Assembly: GCF_028771845.1 (NCBI RefSeq)
Contig: NZ_CP118270.1
Coordinates: forward strand, 5,580,001-5,644,000
Length of the DNA: 64,000 nucleotides
Direction: 5' to 3'
Origin: Paenibacillus marchantiae
GTDB lineage: Bacteria > Bacillota > Bacilli > Paenibacillales > Paenibacillaceae
A program made the translations under genes and the position numbers. Of this stretch, positions 35,689 to 44,484 are shown piece after piece. Each line of letters starts with the position of its first letter. The stretch's first letter is position 1. The notes under the pieces were generated by a model. It was given only the letters and a program-made list of their open reading frames with translations, did no database searches and was not told where the DNA came from.

Positions 35689-36528
35689 ATGAAGCCGGTA
35701 TTTTATGAGTCTGCTCTTTTTGATGTCAGCCGCAAGAAACAGGTATACACCAGCATGCCTTCAAGACACTATCATGATGCTTATGAGATTCTGTATTTAA
35801 TATCCGGGGATTTTTATTATTATATAGGCGATAGAACCTACCAGGTTGCGGGCGGAACACTGCTATTTATGGATATTCACGAAAGGCACAAACTGGTTAA
35901 TTCAGGCTGCAATATGTATGAACGAGTTACACTGCTTTTTAAGAAAGAATTCCTGCAGCAATTCTGCACCCGCGGTCAATGTGAGGATCTGCTCGAATTG
36001 TTCAAAAGTGATTACCGTGCTTTGAAGATGACCGGAAAGGATCAGCATTTCATCGAACAGCTTTTTCAGAAGATGATCCAGGAAGGGAAAAAGCAAGCCC
36101 GCGGGTATGAACAATACCAACAAATATTATTGGTAGAGTTGCTCCTCTATCTTAACCGCAAACTATTTGACAGCCTTGTCGCTCCATTGGTGGAATCCAA
36201 TCGTACACACAAGAAAGTCCTAGACATCGTTAATCATGTAAATCAACATTATATGGAACCGCTTAAGCTCTGTGAGATTTCACGGCAATTCGACATAAGC
36301 TCTTCCTACCTTTGCCGAACTTTTAAAGAATCCACCGGGTTCAGCTTCATTGAATATATCAATAACATCCGTATTAAAGAAGCTCGTGATTTGCTGGTGG
36401 GATCTTCTTTTAATGTTACTGAAATTGCGGGAATGGTTGGGTTTGATAACACTTCCCATTTTGGAAGAACCTTCAAATTAATGATGGGCATCTCGCCACT
36501 CTGCTTCCGCAAACAATTTAAATCTTAA
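35689..36528 (+). CDS. AraC-family transcriptional activator
   Basis: 279-residue regulator with an N-terminal cupin-type sugar-sensing domain (SRHYHDAYEILYLISGDFYYY, then GTLLFMDIHERH) and a C-terminal double helix-turn-helix (FDISSSYLCRTFKESTG and IAGMVGFDNTSHFGRTFK). The ribosome site TTAGGAGGTG is excellent. It is divergent from the chitosanase-phosphoesterase operon across a 229-bp A+T-rich gap, and is its probable regulator. The ligand is unknown; a chitosan breakdown product is a guess. Confidence 0.92.
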   Translation: MKPVFYESALFDVSRKKQVYTSMPSRHYHDAYEILYLISGDFYYYIGDRTYQVAGGTLLFMDIHERHKLVNSGCNMYERVTLLFKKEFLQQFCTRGQCEDLLELFKSDYRALKMTGKDQHFIEQLFQKMIQEGKKQARGYEQYQQILLVELLLYLNRKLFDSLVAPLVESNRTHKKVLDIVNHVNQHYMEPLKLCEISRQFDISSSYLCRTFKESTGFSFIEYINNIRIKEARDLLVGSSFNVTEIAGMVGFDNTSHFGRTFKLMMGISPLCFRKQFKS

Positions 36529-36681
36529 TAGCAAAATCACTGAAATACCAATCATTAAAGAAAATAAAATGCCCAATTCTTCAAAATCGGCAATGGATTC
36601 TGTAAGGCAATACGTTAGCGGATCCATCCATTACAATCACTCACTTTCCTCATCCCAATTCAAGTCGAAATTTCGTTTCCC

Positions 36682-36721
36682 AACCCAAGAACCCCTTATA
36701 AAAAAGGGGTTCTTGGGTTTA
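36682..36721 (+). terminator. Rho-independent terminator of the araC-type gene
   Basis: AACCCAAGAACCCC (36682-36695) pairs perfectly with GGGGTTCTTGGGTT (36706-36719), followed by TATTTAT. Confidence 0.75.
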
Positions 36722-36758
36722 TTTATGTAAAGCCCACTAGACTTATCTAATGGGCTTT
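36722..36758 (-). terminator. Rho-independent terminator of the deoR-nagA operon
   Basis: AAAGCCCA/TGGGCTTT arms (36729-36736, 36751-36758) extended by a near-complementary TTAGA/TCTAG. It lies 28 bp after the nagA stop and back to back with the araC terminator. Confidence 0.65.
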
Positions 36759-36785
36759 CTCTGTGGAATCGCAAATAATAGTGAT

Positions 36786-37928
36786 TTATAGAATTTGACC
36801 GCCCACCATCGTCCAGAGAACCTGAAATTCATCATCCAATAGGACCAGGTCGGCATCGAAACCAGAGGAAATTTCCCCCTTTTGTTGAAATCCAAGAATA
36901 TTGGCCGGCGTATTTGAAGCCATCTGTACGGCATCTATCAAGGGAATTCCGGTTTCGACAGTATAACGTAAGGCTTCATTCATGGTAACTGTACTGGAGG
37001 CCAGTGTTCCATCCTCTAGTCTTGCAATGCCACCCGAAACCGTGACATGATGGCCTCCAAATAGATAATTCCCATCGCCCATACCCATTGCTTGTAAAGC
37101 ATCTGTGATCAAGACCATTCCTTCCGGTCCTTTCAGGTTATGAATCAGTCGAATAATAGCAGGATGCAGATGGACATTATCCACAATAGCTTGAAGACTT
37201 ACATGTTTCTCTTCAAAAGCAGCCACGATTAGACCCGGATCTCGATGATGGATCGGCCGCATGCCATTAAAACAATGCGTCACATGACTCGCACCTGATG
37301 CAAAGGCTTGTTTGGCTTCCTCATATGTGGCATCCGAATGAGCGATCGCTATAACTACTCCCTGTTCTTTCAAAAAGGAAATCAAGTCCATTCCTCCCGG
37401 CAGCTCGGGAGCAATAGTAACCATCTTAATGAGTGACCCTGCTTCCTGGAAAATGATCTTCATTTCTTCTATGTTGGGATGCCGCAAATACTTTTCATTC
37501 TGCATTCCTTTTCGCTTCGGGTTCAGATACGGTCCCTCTAAGTGAATCCCTGCGATCTTTGCTCCCACTTCTTGTCCTATTACACGCTTGACACTACGAA
37601 TCATTTCCAGAAGATCCTCCATCGTAGAACTAACAGATGTAGCCAGAAATGAGGTACACCCCGTTAAAGCACATTGGCGTGAAACTTCTTGAATACTCTC
37701 TTCAGTACCGTCCATCATATCAAAGCCATTGGCACCGTGGATATGAACATCTATCATCCCAGGTACTAGCAAATGTCCTCTCCCATCAATCCGTTCATAC
37801 TCCCCTTCTAGCGTAGGAAGATCACCTGTGTCTACCCTCATGATTTTCCCTTCAGAAATCCACACATTGGCTGATGGAACGATACGGTTGCGAAGTGCCA
37901 TTTGTACATTATGCAAAATATAATCCAT
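36786..37928 (-). CDS. nagA: N-acetylglucosamine-6-phosphate deacetylase
   Basis: 380-residue amidohydrolase that deacetylates GlcNAc-6-phosphate to glucosamine-6-phosphate. The TIM barrel shows the metal motif DVHIHGANGFD, GIHLEGPYLNPKRKG with the metal Glu, AIAHSDATYEEA and HCFNGMRPIHHRDPG with metal His residues, and ITDALQAMG with the catalytic Asp. Length is normal. GAGGAGGATTTTT precedes ATG 37928. It is second in an operon with the DeoR-type regulator 27 bp upstream. No nagB lies beside it in this window. Confidence 0.95.
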   Translation of the reverse strand: MDYILHNVQMALRNRIVPSANVWISEGKIMRVDTGDLPTLEGEYERIDGRGHLLVPGMIDVHIHGANGFDMMDGTEESIQEVSRQCALTGCTSFLATSVSSTMEDLLEMIRSVKRVIGQEVGAKIAGIHLEGPYLNPKRKGMQNEKYLRHPNIEEMKIIFQEAGSLIKMVTIAPELPGGMDLISFLKEQGVVIAIAHSDATYEEAKQAFASGASHVTHCFNGMRPIHHRDPGLIVAAFEEKHVSLQAIVDNVHLHPAIIRLIHNLKGPEGMVLITDALQAMGMGDGNYLFGGHHVTVSGGIARLEDGTLASSTVTMNEALRYTVETGIPLIDAVQMASNTPANILGFQQKGEISSGFDADLVLLDDEFQVLWTMVGGQIL

Positions 37929-37954
37929 AAAAATCCTCCTCTTCCCGATGGTTA

Positions 37955-38740
37955 TCAGTCTTGCTTTCGAACCTCTTCATTTTCTTCCTGACACTCAATA
38001 ACAGTGATGTTCTTCTGATCCAGAACTTCTCTGATCTCACTCGGGAGTTCCTGATTTGTGACTAAAATGTCAACGAAATCAAAGTCCAGCCGATGAATAG
38101 ATTTGCCAATAAATTTTGTATGATCGGCTACTACGATAACCTGATCAGATCTTCTGGCCATTTCTTTCTTTACCCGGGCATCTTCTTCATATGGATAATA
38201 AAGTCCATCAGACCGGATCGCCGATGCTCCGATGAAGGCTTTATCAGCACGAATTTCACTTAGTTTATCGATAATGGAAGAACCATATAAAAAGCGGTGC
38301 TTTACATTCAAGTAACCACCGAGAATATAGATTTGAAGATCCTCTCGATTGGACAAGATCCCTACGTTATCAATCGAGTGCGTGACCACCGTGCAATTTT
38401 TTGCGCTAATTTGTTCCGCTACAAATTGCACCGTGGTTGATACGTCTAAAATCACAGTCTCATGGTCTTGGATAAGTTTTGCCCCAAACTTCCCTATTTT
38501 TTTCTTACTCTCGGATTCATCAATCAAACGATCCTGATAAGACAGCATTTCTTTCTGTAACTCAGGTAACGATAGCCCCCCATGAGTTCGAATCACAACG
38601 CCTTCTTGTACTAATCTAACAATATCCCTTCGTGCAGTATCCCTTGATACTTCAAACAGCGTACATATATCTGTAACACTCATCGATTGGTGATGTTTCA
38701 AGTATTCGAGTATTTTTAACAATCTTTCCTCTTGATACAC
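37955..38740 (-). CDS. DeoR-family regulator (AgaR/GlpR type), probable nagA repressor
   Basis: 261-residue sugar-phosphate-responsive repressor. The N-terminal helix-turn-helix (VTDICTLFEVSRDTARRDIVRL, then GVVIRTHGG) is typical of DeoR proteins. The C-terminal sensor domain has DVSTTVQFVAEQI and VVADHTKFIGKS, the phosphosugar-binding pattern. It starts with GTG 38740, ten bases after AAAGGAGG; an out-of-frame ATG lies between. It is first gene of an operon with nagA. Direct repeats around its promoter (38758-38827) are likely operators. Confidence 0.92.
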   Translation of the reverse strand: MYQEERLLKILEYLKHHQSMSVTDICTLFEVSRDTARRDIVRLVQEGVVIRTHGGLSLPELQKEMLSYQDRLIDESESKKKIGKFGAKLIQDHETVILDVSTTVQFVAEQISAKNCTVVTHSIDNVGILSNREDLQIYILGGYLNVKHRFLYGSSIIDKLSEIRADKAFIGASAIRSDGLYYPYEEDARVKKEMARRSDQVIVVADHTKFIGKSIHRLDFDFVDILVTNQELPSEIREVLDQKNITVIECQEENEEVRKQD

Positions 38741-38757
38741 AATACATGCACCTCCTT

Positions 38758-38827
38758 TTAAGTAAGTATAAGTTTTATTTTTAATTTTTGCAAGTTATTA
38801 TAAGTAAAACTTAAGTAAGTGCAAGTA
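38758..38827 (-). promoter_or_regulatory. deoR-nagA promoter flanked by repeated operator-like sites
   Basis: Minus-strand TTGCAA (38793-38788), 17 bp, TATACT (38770-38765). The sequence TTAAGTAAGTNNAAGT occurs twice, at 38758-38773 overlapping the -10 and at 38811-38826 upstream of the -35; a further AAGTTATTATAAGTAAAAC lies between. DeoR proteins often bind repeated short sites of this kind, so these are candidate operators. Confidence 0.6.
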
Positions 38828-38846
38828 TTTATTCCTGACTGTTCAA

Positions 38847-38890
38847 TAAAAAAGACGTTAGCCAGATGAATTTACATCCGTTAACGTCTT
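38847..38890 (-). terminator. Terminator following the hydrolase remnant
   Basis: AAGACGTTA/TAACGTCTT perfect 9-bp arms with an inner GATG/CATC pair, then a T run on the minus strand. It starts at the stop codon of the remnant 38890-39105, so it probably once ended an intact gene. Confidence 0.75.
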
Positions 38891-39105
38891 CATAAGTTAA
38901 GATTTACTGCTAAGAAAAAATTAATGAACGGATTTCGGAGCCATTTAGATGCAGCCGTATTCTTTTTTAGCATGGAATGATCAGCATTAGGCAAAAAGGC
39001 CACCGATAATAGATTTGATTGAGTATTCTGCCGATAAACAAGCTCTGTATTATTAACACCTACATTTAAGTTGTATCTGTCCAAAACGATCTTAAGTCCA
39101 ATCGA
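38890..39105 (-). pseudogene. Remnant of a gene 3' end, possibly an alpha/beta hydrolase
   Basis: A short frame with no credible start or ribosome site (only a TTG at 39084) reads IGLKIVLDRYNLNVG, then VNNTELVYRQ and VAFLPNADHSMLKK before its stop. The pattern of a strand, an Asp-Asn turn and a late His resembles the C-terminal quarter of alpha/beta hydrolases, where DxN and ADHSM carry the catalytic Asp and His. An in-frame TGA cuts it upstream. A good terminator follows. I read it as the decayed tail of a lost gene; a small real peptide is less likely. Confidence 0.4.
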
Positions 39106-39294
39106 TTCTCAATAGGTTTTTTTAATGCTCGTTGCAGAATTGGACTTCACGCTTTTCACTCCCTTGGGATAGTTCTTTTTGTTATAGTTTTGCCTGTGTT
39201 GTATTAACTCTTTTAAGCAGTTTAAGCGTTTCAGTTAAACTAATCATTTCTTATTTGTAGTGATATAATAATGGCATAACGAAAGGAATGACGT

Positions 39295-40221
39295 GTGGAT
39301 ATGGAATTCAGACAACTTCAATATACGCTGCAGATTGCGGCAGAGCGGAATTTCTCCCGGGCAGCTGAGAAGCTGCACATTGCTCAGCCTTCTTTAAGTC
39401 AGCAGCTATCCAAACTTGAAAAGGAACTGGGCGTACTGTTATTTCAGCGTAATACCAGCACCGTGGAACTGACCCATGCAGGGGTGACTTTTGTAGAGCA
39501 GGCTCAGAAAATAATTGATGCAGTCGAGCTGCTAAGACAGGAAATGTCGGACATCTCCCAGCTGCGCAAAGGTAAAGTCGTTGTAGGCAGCATGCCGATC
39601 ACTGGCTCCCACCTGCTTCCGCATGTGCTTCCCGCATTTCAGCAGGCCTATCCCGAGATTGAAGTAACCTTGCTGGAAGACTCCGGGCTGACGCTTGAAA
39701 AGTTGACGGCTAGTGGCAAGGCTGACTTAAGCCTGCTCTCGCTCCCATTGCAGGAGCCAAGCCTATCTTATGTAACGATTGGTGAAGAGCGAATTGACTT
39801 GGCGGTTCCCCCAAATCACCCTCTGGCACGCAGAGGAGATCCGGAGCATCCAGTTCCAGTACGGATGGAAGAGCTTCGAGATGAACCCTTTGTTGTGCTG
39901 AAGAAAGGACAAGGCTTCCGCAAACTTACATTTGATCTGTGTGAGGAAGCTGGGTTTGACCCCAATGTGGTATTTGAGAGTACAAATATTGAGACGGTGC
40001 AGTCACTGGTGGCTACAGGTATGGGGATTACACTGGTTCCGCGCTTTATTGCCCGTGCGCCCCGCAGTGAATTTGTTCCTGTTTACGTACCGCTAGCTGA
40101 GCCAACGCCCAGTCGTACCCTTGTAGTTGCATACCGCCAAGGACGGGTTCTCTCCAAAGCCGCGGAGGCATTCATTCATACTTTTCAACAAACCGTAGCC
40201 GAGCTCTCTCAAGGAGAATAA
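39295..40221 (+). CDS. LysR-family transcriptional regulator
   Basis: 308-residue LysR-type regulator: N-terminal winged helix (LQIAAERNFSRAAEKLHIAQ, then PSLSQQLSKLEKELGV), linker helix, and a two-lobed effector domain (about 95-300). GTG 39295 is seven bases after AAAGGA and is preferred; ATG 39301 is the alternative. A TATAAT at 39264-39269 may be its -10. It is followed by its own terminator. No divergent target gene remains: the neighbour on the other strand is the remnant at 38890-39105, which may have been its former target. Confidence 0.93.
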   Translation: MDMEFRQLQYTLQIAAERNFSRAAEKLHIAQPSLSQQLSKLEKELGVLLFQRNTSTVELTHAGVTFVEQAQKIIDAVELLRQEMSDISQLRKGKVVVGSMPITGSHLLPHVLPAFQQAYPEIEVTLLEDSGLTLEKLTASGKADLSLLSLPLQEPSLSYVTIGEERIDLAVPPNHPLARRGDPEHPVPVRMEELRDEPFVVLKKGQGFRKLTFDLCEEAGFDPNVVFESTNIETVQSLVATGMGITLVPRFIARAPRSEFVPVYVPLAEPTPSRTLVVAYRQGRVLSKAAEAFIHTFQQTVAELSQGE

Positions 40222-40267
40222 TTGGACGGTCAGCGGAATAGCACGCCATACATGGCAACAAAATAAA

Positions 40268-40299
40268 CAAAGGCTTGACCCATAAGGGCCAAGCCTTTG
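40268..40299 (+). terminator. Rho-independent terminator of the lysR-type gene
   Basis: AAAGGCTTG/CAAGCCTTT arms (40269-40277, 40290-40298) then TTCT, 47 bp after the stop. Confidence 0.7.
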
Positions 40300-40440
40300 T
40301 TCTATACTCGTCTCCCGCATCCGCAGGATAAAGTTCTTACATGGTATTAGCAGTACATCATCGTTACAGTACAATGTTGCTAAATCATCATTGAATTGTT
40401 AACGTAAAAACGTACATATGAGAATTTCAAGTTTGGCGGT

Positions 40441-40626
40441 TTATTTTCGCAAATTACGTTCATTTGTCAGCCTGTTCTGTTGATTCACAAGGCGGCCTTC
40501 GTCCTGAACAGATTGTTCAGGTGGTGATAGCCCTCCTGCCCCATTCTCTAAGAATGGCCTCAAGTGATCTACCCTAGTGTTTTCCTGTTCCAGTCTCCTG
40601 AGCGTATCTTTCACATGGTTGTCCAT
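40441..40626 (-). CDS. Small hydrophilic protein of unknown function
   Basis: 61 residues, Asn/Gln/Arg/Glu-rich, with no TM segment or recognised domain. Support for coding is a strong ribosome site (AAGGAGG, ten bases before ATG 40626), placement just downstream of mtnU on the same strand, and a composition rich in charged residues. It could be a small Paenibacillus-specific protein. I see no terminator after it. Not certain to be real. Confidence 0.5.
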   Translation of the reverse strand: MDNHVKDTLRRLEQENTRVDHLRPFLENGAGGLSPPEQSVQDEGRLVNQQNRLTNERNLRK

Positions 40627-40712
40627 TGATTGATCATCCTCCTTGGTGACGGGATAGTTATCATTACCCGCCTCCCGGATGAATAAACACTTTATTGGAA
40701 AATTACAGATTT

Positions 40713-41534
40713 TTATTTGCTGCCAAAATAAATGCCAGGTCTACGGTCTTCGAATACCGGAATACGGCCACGAACCTCATCCACAAGTGAAGGACGGATA
40801 ATTCCGGTCACGATCTCTTCTCCTTCTCCGCCTTCAGCCACAATTTCACCCCAAGGATCAATAATGAGGGAATGCCCGAAAAATTCGGTGTCTCCGCTTT
40901 TCCCTACGCGATTGCAGGCAATAACGTACATCTGATTCTCAATGGCCCTTGCTGTAAGCAGTGTGCGCCAATGATGCAAGCGCGGGTTCGGCCATTCAGC
41001 GGGGACAATTAATGCTTTGGCTCCGTTCAAGGCAAGTGTTCGAGCAAGCTCAGGGAAACGGATATCGTAACAGATCGAAGCTCCAGCGGTGAGGCCGTTC
41101 TCCAATTCGAATATTTCCGGTTCTGCACCAGGCTGCAAATACTTCTCTTCATCCATCAGGCGGAACAAATGTAATTTATCGTAACGTGTCACCTGATTTC
41201 CTTCACTATTATAGGCGTACATTGTATTGAAGATTTGGCCATCACGTTTCTCCGCAATGGAACCGCCAACGATGGAGATTCGATGTTTTTGGGCAAAAGT
41301 CGCGAGCCACTCTCTTGATTTCTGGCCCTCCGGGTCAGCAAGCTCATGAATTTGTTCCAAAGCATATCCCGTATTCCACATCTCGGGCAGCACAGCCAAT
41401 CCCAAGTCGGGAACCTGTTCTACCGCTCTTTCGAGCAAAGACTGCATATGTTTATGGTTGGCCTCAGGGTCTCCGATCTGAATATCGCCCTGAATCAGGG
41501 CTACACGCATTTCCCCTTGTTGTTGTTCTGTCAT
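40713..41534 (-). CDS. mtnU: Nitrilase-family omega-amidase of methionine salvage
   Basis: 273-residue carbon-nitrogen hydrolase. The catalytic triad is visible: Glu in AVLPEMWNTGY, Lys in RYDKLHLFRLM, Cys in GASICYDIRFPEL. It is closest in character to Bacillus MtnU (YkrU), an omega-amidase thought to remove alpha-ketoglutaramate formed when MtnE transaminates with glutamine. Start at ATG 41534 behind GAGGAG; the frame opens three codons earlier at GTG. mtnE lies 3 kb away, so the assignment is supported by context as well as sequence. It lies 48 bp after the AraC-type gene and may be co-transcribed. Confidence 0.85.
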   Translation of the reverse strand: MTEQQQGEMRVALIQGDIQIGDPEANHKHMQSLLERAVEQVPDLGLAVLPEMWNTGYALEQIHELADPEGQKSREWLATFAQKHRISIVGGSIAEKRDGQIFNTMYAYNSEGNQVTRYDKLHLFRLMDEEKYLQPGAEPEIFELENGLTAGASICYDIRFPELARTLALNGAKALIVPAEWPNPRLHHWRTLLTARAIENQMYVIACNRVGKSGDTEFFGHSLIIDPWGEIVAEGGEGEEIVTGIIRPSLVDEVRGRIPVFEDRRPGIYFGSK

Positions 41535-41582
41535 AACCAGCACTCCTCTGAACCGTAATACCTGTAATCATAGCTTGATCAT

Positions 41583-43229
41583 TCAAACATCTGCAACCTG
41601 TTTTCGTTCTGAACTCCTACATAATAACTCGGGCAACAAAGTTAACAAACGGTTGCTCGTCAGTGCATCGCCCAAATTCCATGTTGTTTCTTCCACTTCG
41701 TACACCTGCCCCTTCTGCACGGCTGTAAGTGCTCGCCAGTTTGGACTCTGCATCAACTTCTCTGTGGCCTGCATTGCAATAACGTCTTCAGGAAGCAAGA
41801 CAAATATATGGTCACCGGCATACTGACGAATCGCTTCTGACGAAATTTCCTTATACGCTCTGCCCGCGGCAAGCGCCTCCTTCACTTTCGTAACGGGTCT
41901 GAACCCCATCGGATGATACAAGAGCGAGGCCAGACCAATATTACCCATGACAAACAATCGTGCACCCCGATGATACGTGAATACGGACGCCGTTTCCCCC
42001 GGTTCAATTGAAGCATGAATCTTCATCCACATCTTTTCCATACGTTGCTGATAGGAGGAGAGCCATTGTCCAGCCTCTGATTGCTTGCCAAACCAGCTTC
42101 CCACCCTGCAAATCCGATCTTCCAGCGTTGCGTGAGAGTTGTATGCCAGTGTGGGTGCAATTCGGGAAAATTGCTCATATTGCTGTTCGTTAGTGCTATC
42201 GAAAATGATCAGGTCTGGTCTCATCCGGACTGCCTCTTCCACATTAACCGGGGCAACCGCATCATATGCCTGATCTCCTAACAGACCAATACCCAGCACT
42301 CGCAGATCTCCACCGGAATCACCATAAAACATAATTCGCTCCGGTCGTGCCGGAATATTCACATCATGACCCAACCAATCCTGAACCAGTGTTTGTTGCT
42401 GAATAGATCGGTCATATTGACGAGGCGATAATCCGGTCATTTGACGAAAACGCCTGCTAAAATAATACTCGTCCTTAAAGCCCACCCGGGTTGCTATATC
42501 CCGAAGCGGTTCATCGGATTTGCGCAGCCAATCCTTAGCATGTTTAATTCGTACATGGTTCACATAATCAAGCGGCTTGTGGCCGGTTAATTGTCTGAAC
42601 AAGGTTGTATATTGCACGGGTCGGATAGCCGCAAGACGTGCCAGTTTCGTTACTGTGATTTCTTCAGCGTAATGGTCTTCTACATACTGAATCGTGCTGT
42701 GTAGTCTGGATTCCATGCTCTGCTCCGTTTTTGGAGAAGTGTACCGGGTGATGATCATCTCCATCCATCTCTGAAACTGTGCATTCAAATGGATATATTC
42801 GGCATCTGTTTGATAATCACGAATGGCATACAATTGCTCCAACAGTCCACTTAACGGGGCATAAGGATAGCCGTTCAATTGATTTCTATGTTCGAATACA
42901 GGGCGCGTATACTGTTCCGGATCTCCTGTCAATACATGAATAACATCAAATGATATCACCATATATTTTAATTCCATTCGGTTTCCATGTTCAATTTGGT
43001 ACCCCTCGCCCGGAGAAAGCGGGTAAACACATCCGGTGGTAAAAGGAAACTGTTCATATCCTATGTATAAGCGACCTTCCCCTTCTTCGCAGATCAAAAA
43101 TGTATGTTTATCGCATGCCACTTCCAGCATCACCTGTTCTGGTTGTTCAATTCGTTGTTCCAGATGATCCAGCCGAAACATGAATGCTGAAAAATACAAC
43201 CCTCTCGCATCGGCATTCAAAGCCTGCAT
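41583..43229 (-). CDS. AraC regulator fused to a siderophore-binding domain (Btr-like)
   Basis: 548-residue protein without signal peptide. Order: N-terminal cupin-like region (1-170), AraC-type double helix-turn-helix (about 180-280; FRQLTGHKPLDYV and IATRVGFKDEYYFSRRFRQM), then a cytoplasmic copy of a periplasmic-binding-protein domain (about 290-535). This is the plan of Bacillus Btr (YbbB), which activates siderophore uptake when its C-terminal domain binds ferric siderophore. The C-terminal domain is paralogous to the lipoprotein next door (shared GETASVFT and LFVM blocks). A Fur box lies in its promoter. GAGGTGAACCACC precedes the ATG. Confidence 0.92.
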   Translation of the reverse strand: MQALNADARGLYFSAFMFRLDHLEQRIEQPEQVMLEVACDKHTFLICEEGEGRLYIGYEQFPFTTGCVYPLSPGEGYQIEHGNRMELKYMVISFDVIHVLTGDPEQYTRPVFEHRNQLNGYPYAPLSGLLEQLYAIRDYQTDAEYIHLNAQFQRWMEMIITRYTSPKTEQSMESRLHSTIQYVEDHYAEEITVTKLARLAAIRPVQYTTLFRQLTGHKPLDYVNHVRIKHAKDWLRKSDEPLRDIATRVGFKDEYYFSRRFRQMTGLSPRQYDRSIQQQTLVQDWLGHDVNIPARPERIMFYGDSGGDLRVLGIGLLGDQAYDAVAPVNVEEAVRMRPDLIIFDSTNEQQYEQFSRIAPTLAYNSHATLEDRICRVGSWFGKQSEAGQWLSSYQQRMEKMWMKIHASIEPGETASVFTYHRGARLFVMGNIGLASLLYHPMGFRPVTKVKEALAAGRAYKEISSEAIRQYAGDHIFVLLPEDVIAMQATEKLMQSPNWRALTAVQKGQVYEVEETTWNLGDALTSNRLLTLLPELLCRSSERKQVADV

Positions 43230-43254
43230 GGTGGTTCACCTCGTTCTTTAAAAT

Positions 43255-43292
43255 GAGAATGATTATCATTAAATCTGTATGAACTGATTATA
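43255..43292 (-). promoter_or_regulatory. Promoter and Fur box of the Btr-like gene
   Basis: The minus strand has TATAAT (43292-43287) with a weak -35, then TTTAATGATAATCATTCTC (43273-43255), matching 16 of 19 Fur-consensus positions, between promoter and start codon. Confidence 0.65.
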
Positions 43293-43332
43293 AGCGAGCT
43301 TTTGTCATTAATCCAGATCTGGCTGTAATCAG

Positions 43333-43374
43333 CAAAAAAAAGAGCTTTCAACGAAATGTTGAAGGCTCTTTTTT
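43333..43374 (-). terminator. Terminator after the siderophore-binding lipoprotein gene
   Basis: Hairpin AGAGC(C/T)TTCAAC with its near-complement, flanked by A and T runs on both sides, so it could work in both directions. It is 59 bp past the stop at 43433. Confidence 0.8.
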
Positions 43375-43432
43375 AGTCGGCATTTTCGTTCTTGTTCCAG
43401 TAAAATATTATGATTTATCAATCCATAAACGA

Positions 43433-44440
43433 CTATTTAATCATCTGTTTCGGTAACTCTTTCAACAGCCATTCTCTTGAAGTTGCATCACTTGAAGCCT
43501 TAACCAGATCAAAGCGATATACTTTTCCTTCTTTTACAGCGGGCAAGTTCTTCCAGATCGGGCTATCCAGCAATTCTTTGGTGGACTGCTTCGCATCATC
43601 CGTTACTGGATTAAGTATAAATACGCGATCACCCGCTATTTCGGGCAGCTTTTCAGTAGAAATCTCTGCAAAGCCCATTCCTTCATCTAATACTTTCTGA
43701 ATTTCCGCGGTTGGCTTCATGCCATCGGCTCCATATAACAACTGTGGCAATCCTGCTCCGGCCATCACAAACAGTCGATTACCAGGATACATAGTGAATA
43801 CCGAAGCTGTTTCCCCTTCTTTCAGCCCATTCTCATGAAGCTGCTTCCACATCTCTTCCGTTGCTTTTTGATGGGCCGTGATCCAAGCTTCCGCTTCCGG
43901 CTTTTTGTTCAACAGATCGCCAAGAGTACGCATGCGGTCGTCCAATGAGGCAAATGAATCAAAGGTAACCGTTGGCGCAACCTTCGAGATTTGATCATAT
44001 TGTGCCTGATCACTATTTGAGAAAATGATCAGATCAGGATTCAAGGTAAGCGCCTTTTCAACACTCATCGGGAAACCCACATCTTCCGCTTGGGCTACCT
44101 GATCATCATATACCGTTCCATCCTGACGAAGAATACCTACAGGTACAACGCCCAGCGCTAGCAAATCCCCTGTAACTTCACCATGATAAATCACGCGTTT
44201 TGGCGTAACCGGAACCTCAACTTCATGGCCTGTCCAGTCCTTGAACATCCGGGTTTCACCCTCACTGTTATCCGCGGATGCCGTCTGTTCCTGCTTGGAC
44301 TGATCCCCATCTGTCTGTGTTTCATTAACCGTTTTGGAATCATCCGTTCCAGATGGAGTCTGATTTCCGCAAGCCAGCAGAAGAATGGACAACCATGTAA
44401 CCGTCAATAATACTGCCGTATTTCGTATACCCTTTTTCAT
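43433..44440 (-). CDS. Siderophore-binding ABC transporter lipoprotein
   Basis: 335-residue substrate-binding protein of the FecB/FhuD/BtuF class. Lipobox LLLACG near residue 24, a Thr/Asp/Glu/Gln-rich linker to about 60, then two lobes joined by a long helix (VEKALTLNPDLIIFSNSDQ; GETASVFTMYPGNRLFVM). It captures ferric siderophore outside the membrane and hands it to an ABC permease. No permease or ATPase is adjacent, so it must use components encoded elsewhere. GGGGGAGAAATAGAA precedes ATG 44440, and its promoter carries a near-consensus Fur box. Confidence 0.92.
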   Translation of the reverse strand: MKKGIRNTAVLLTVTWLSILLLACGNQTPSGTDDSKTVNETQTDGDQSKQEQTASADNSEGETRMFKDWTGHEVEVPVTPKRVIYHGEVTGDLLALGVVPVGILRQDGTVYDDQVAQAEDVGFPMSVEKALTLNPDLIIFSNSDQAQYDQISKVAPTVTFDSFASLDDRMRTLGDLLNKKPEAEAWITAHQKATEEMWKQLHENGLKEGETASVFTMYPGNRLFVMAGAGLPQLLYGADGMKPTAEIQKVLDEGMGFAEISTEKLPEIAGDRVFILNPVTDDAKQSTKELLDSPIWKNLPAVKEGKVYRFDLVKASSDATSREWLLKELPKQMIK

Positions 44441-44484
44441 TTCTATTTCTCCCCCTAATAAGTGCTTCGTTCGTATTTACCAAT

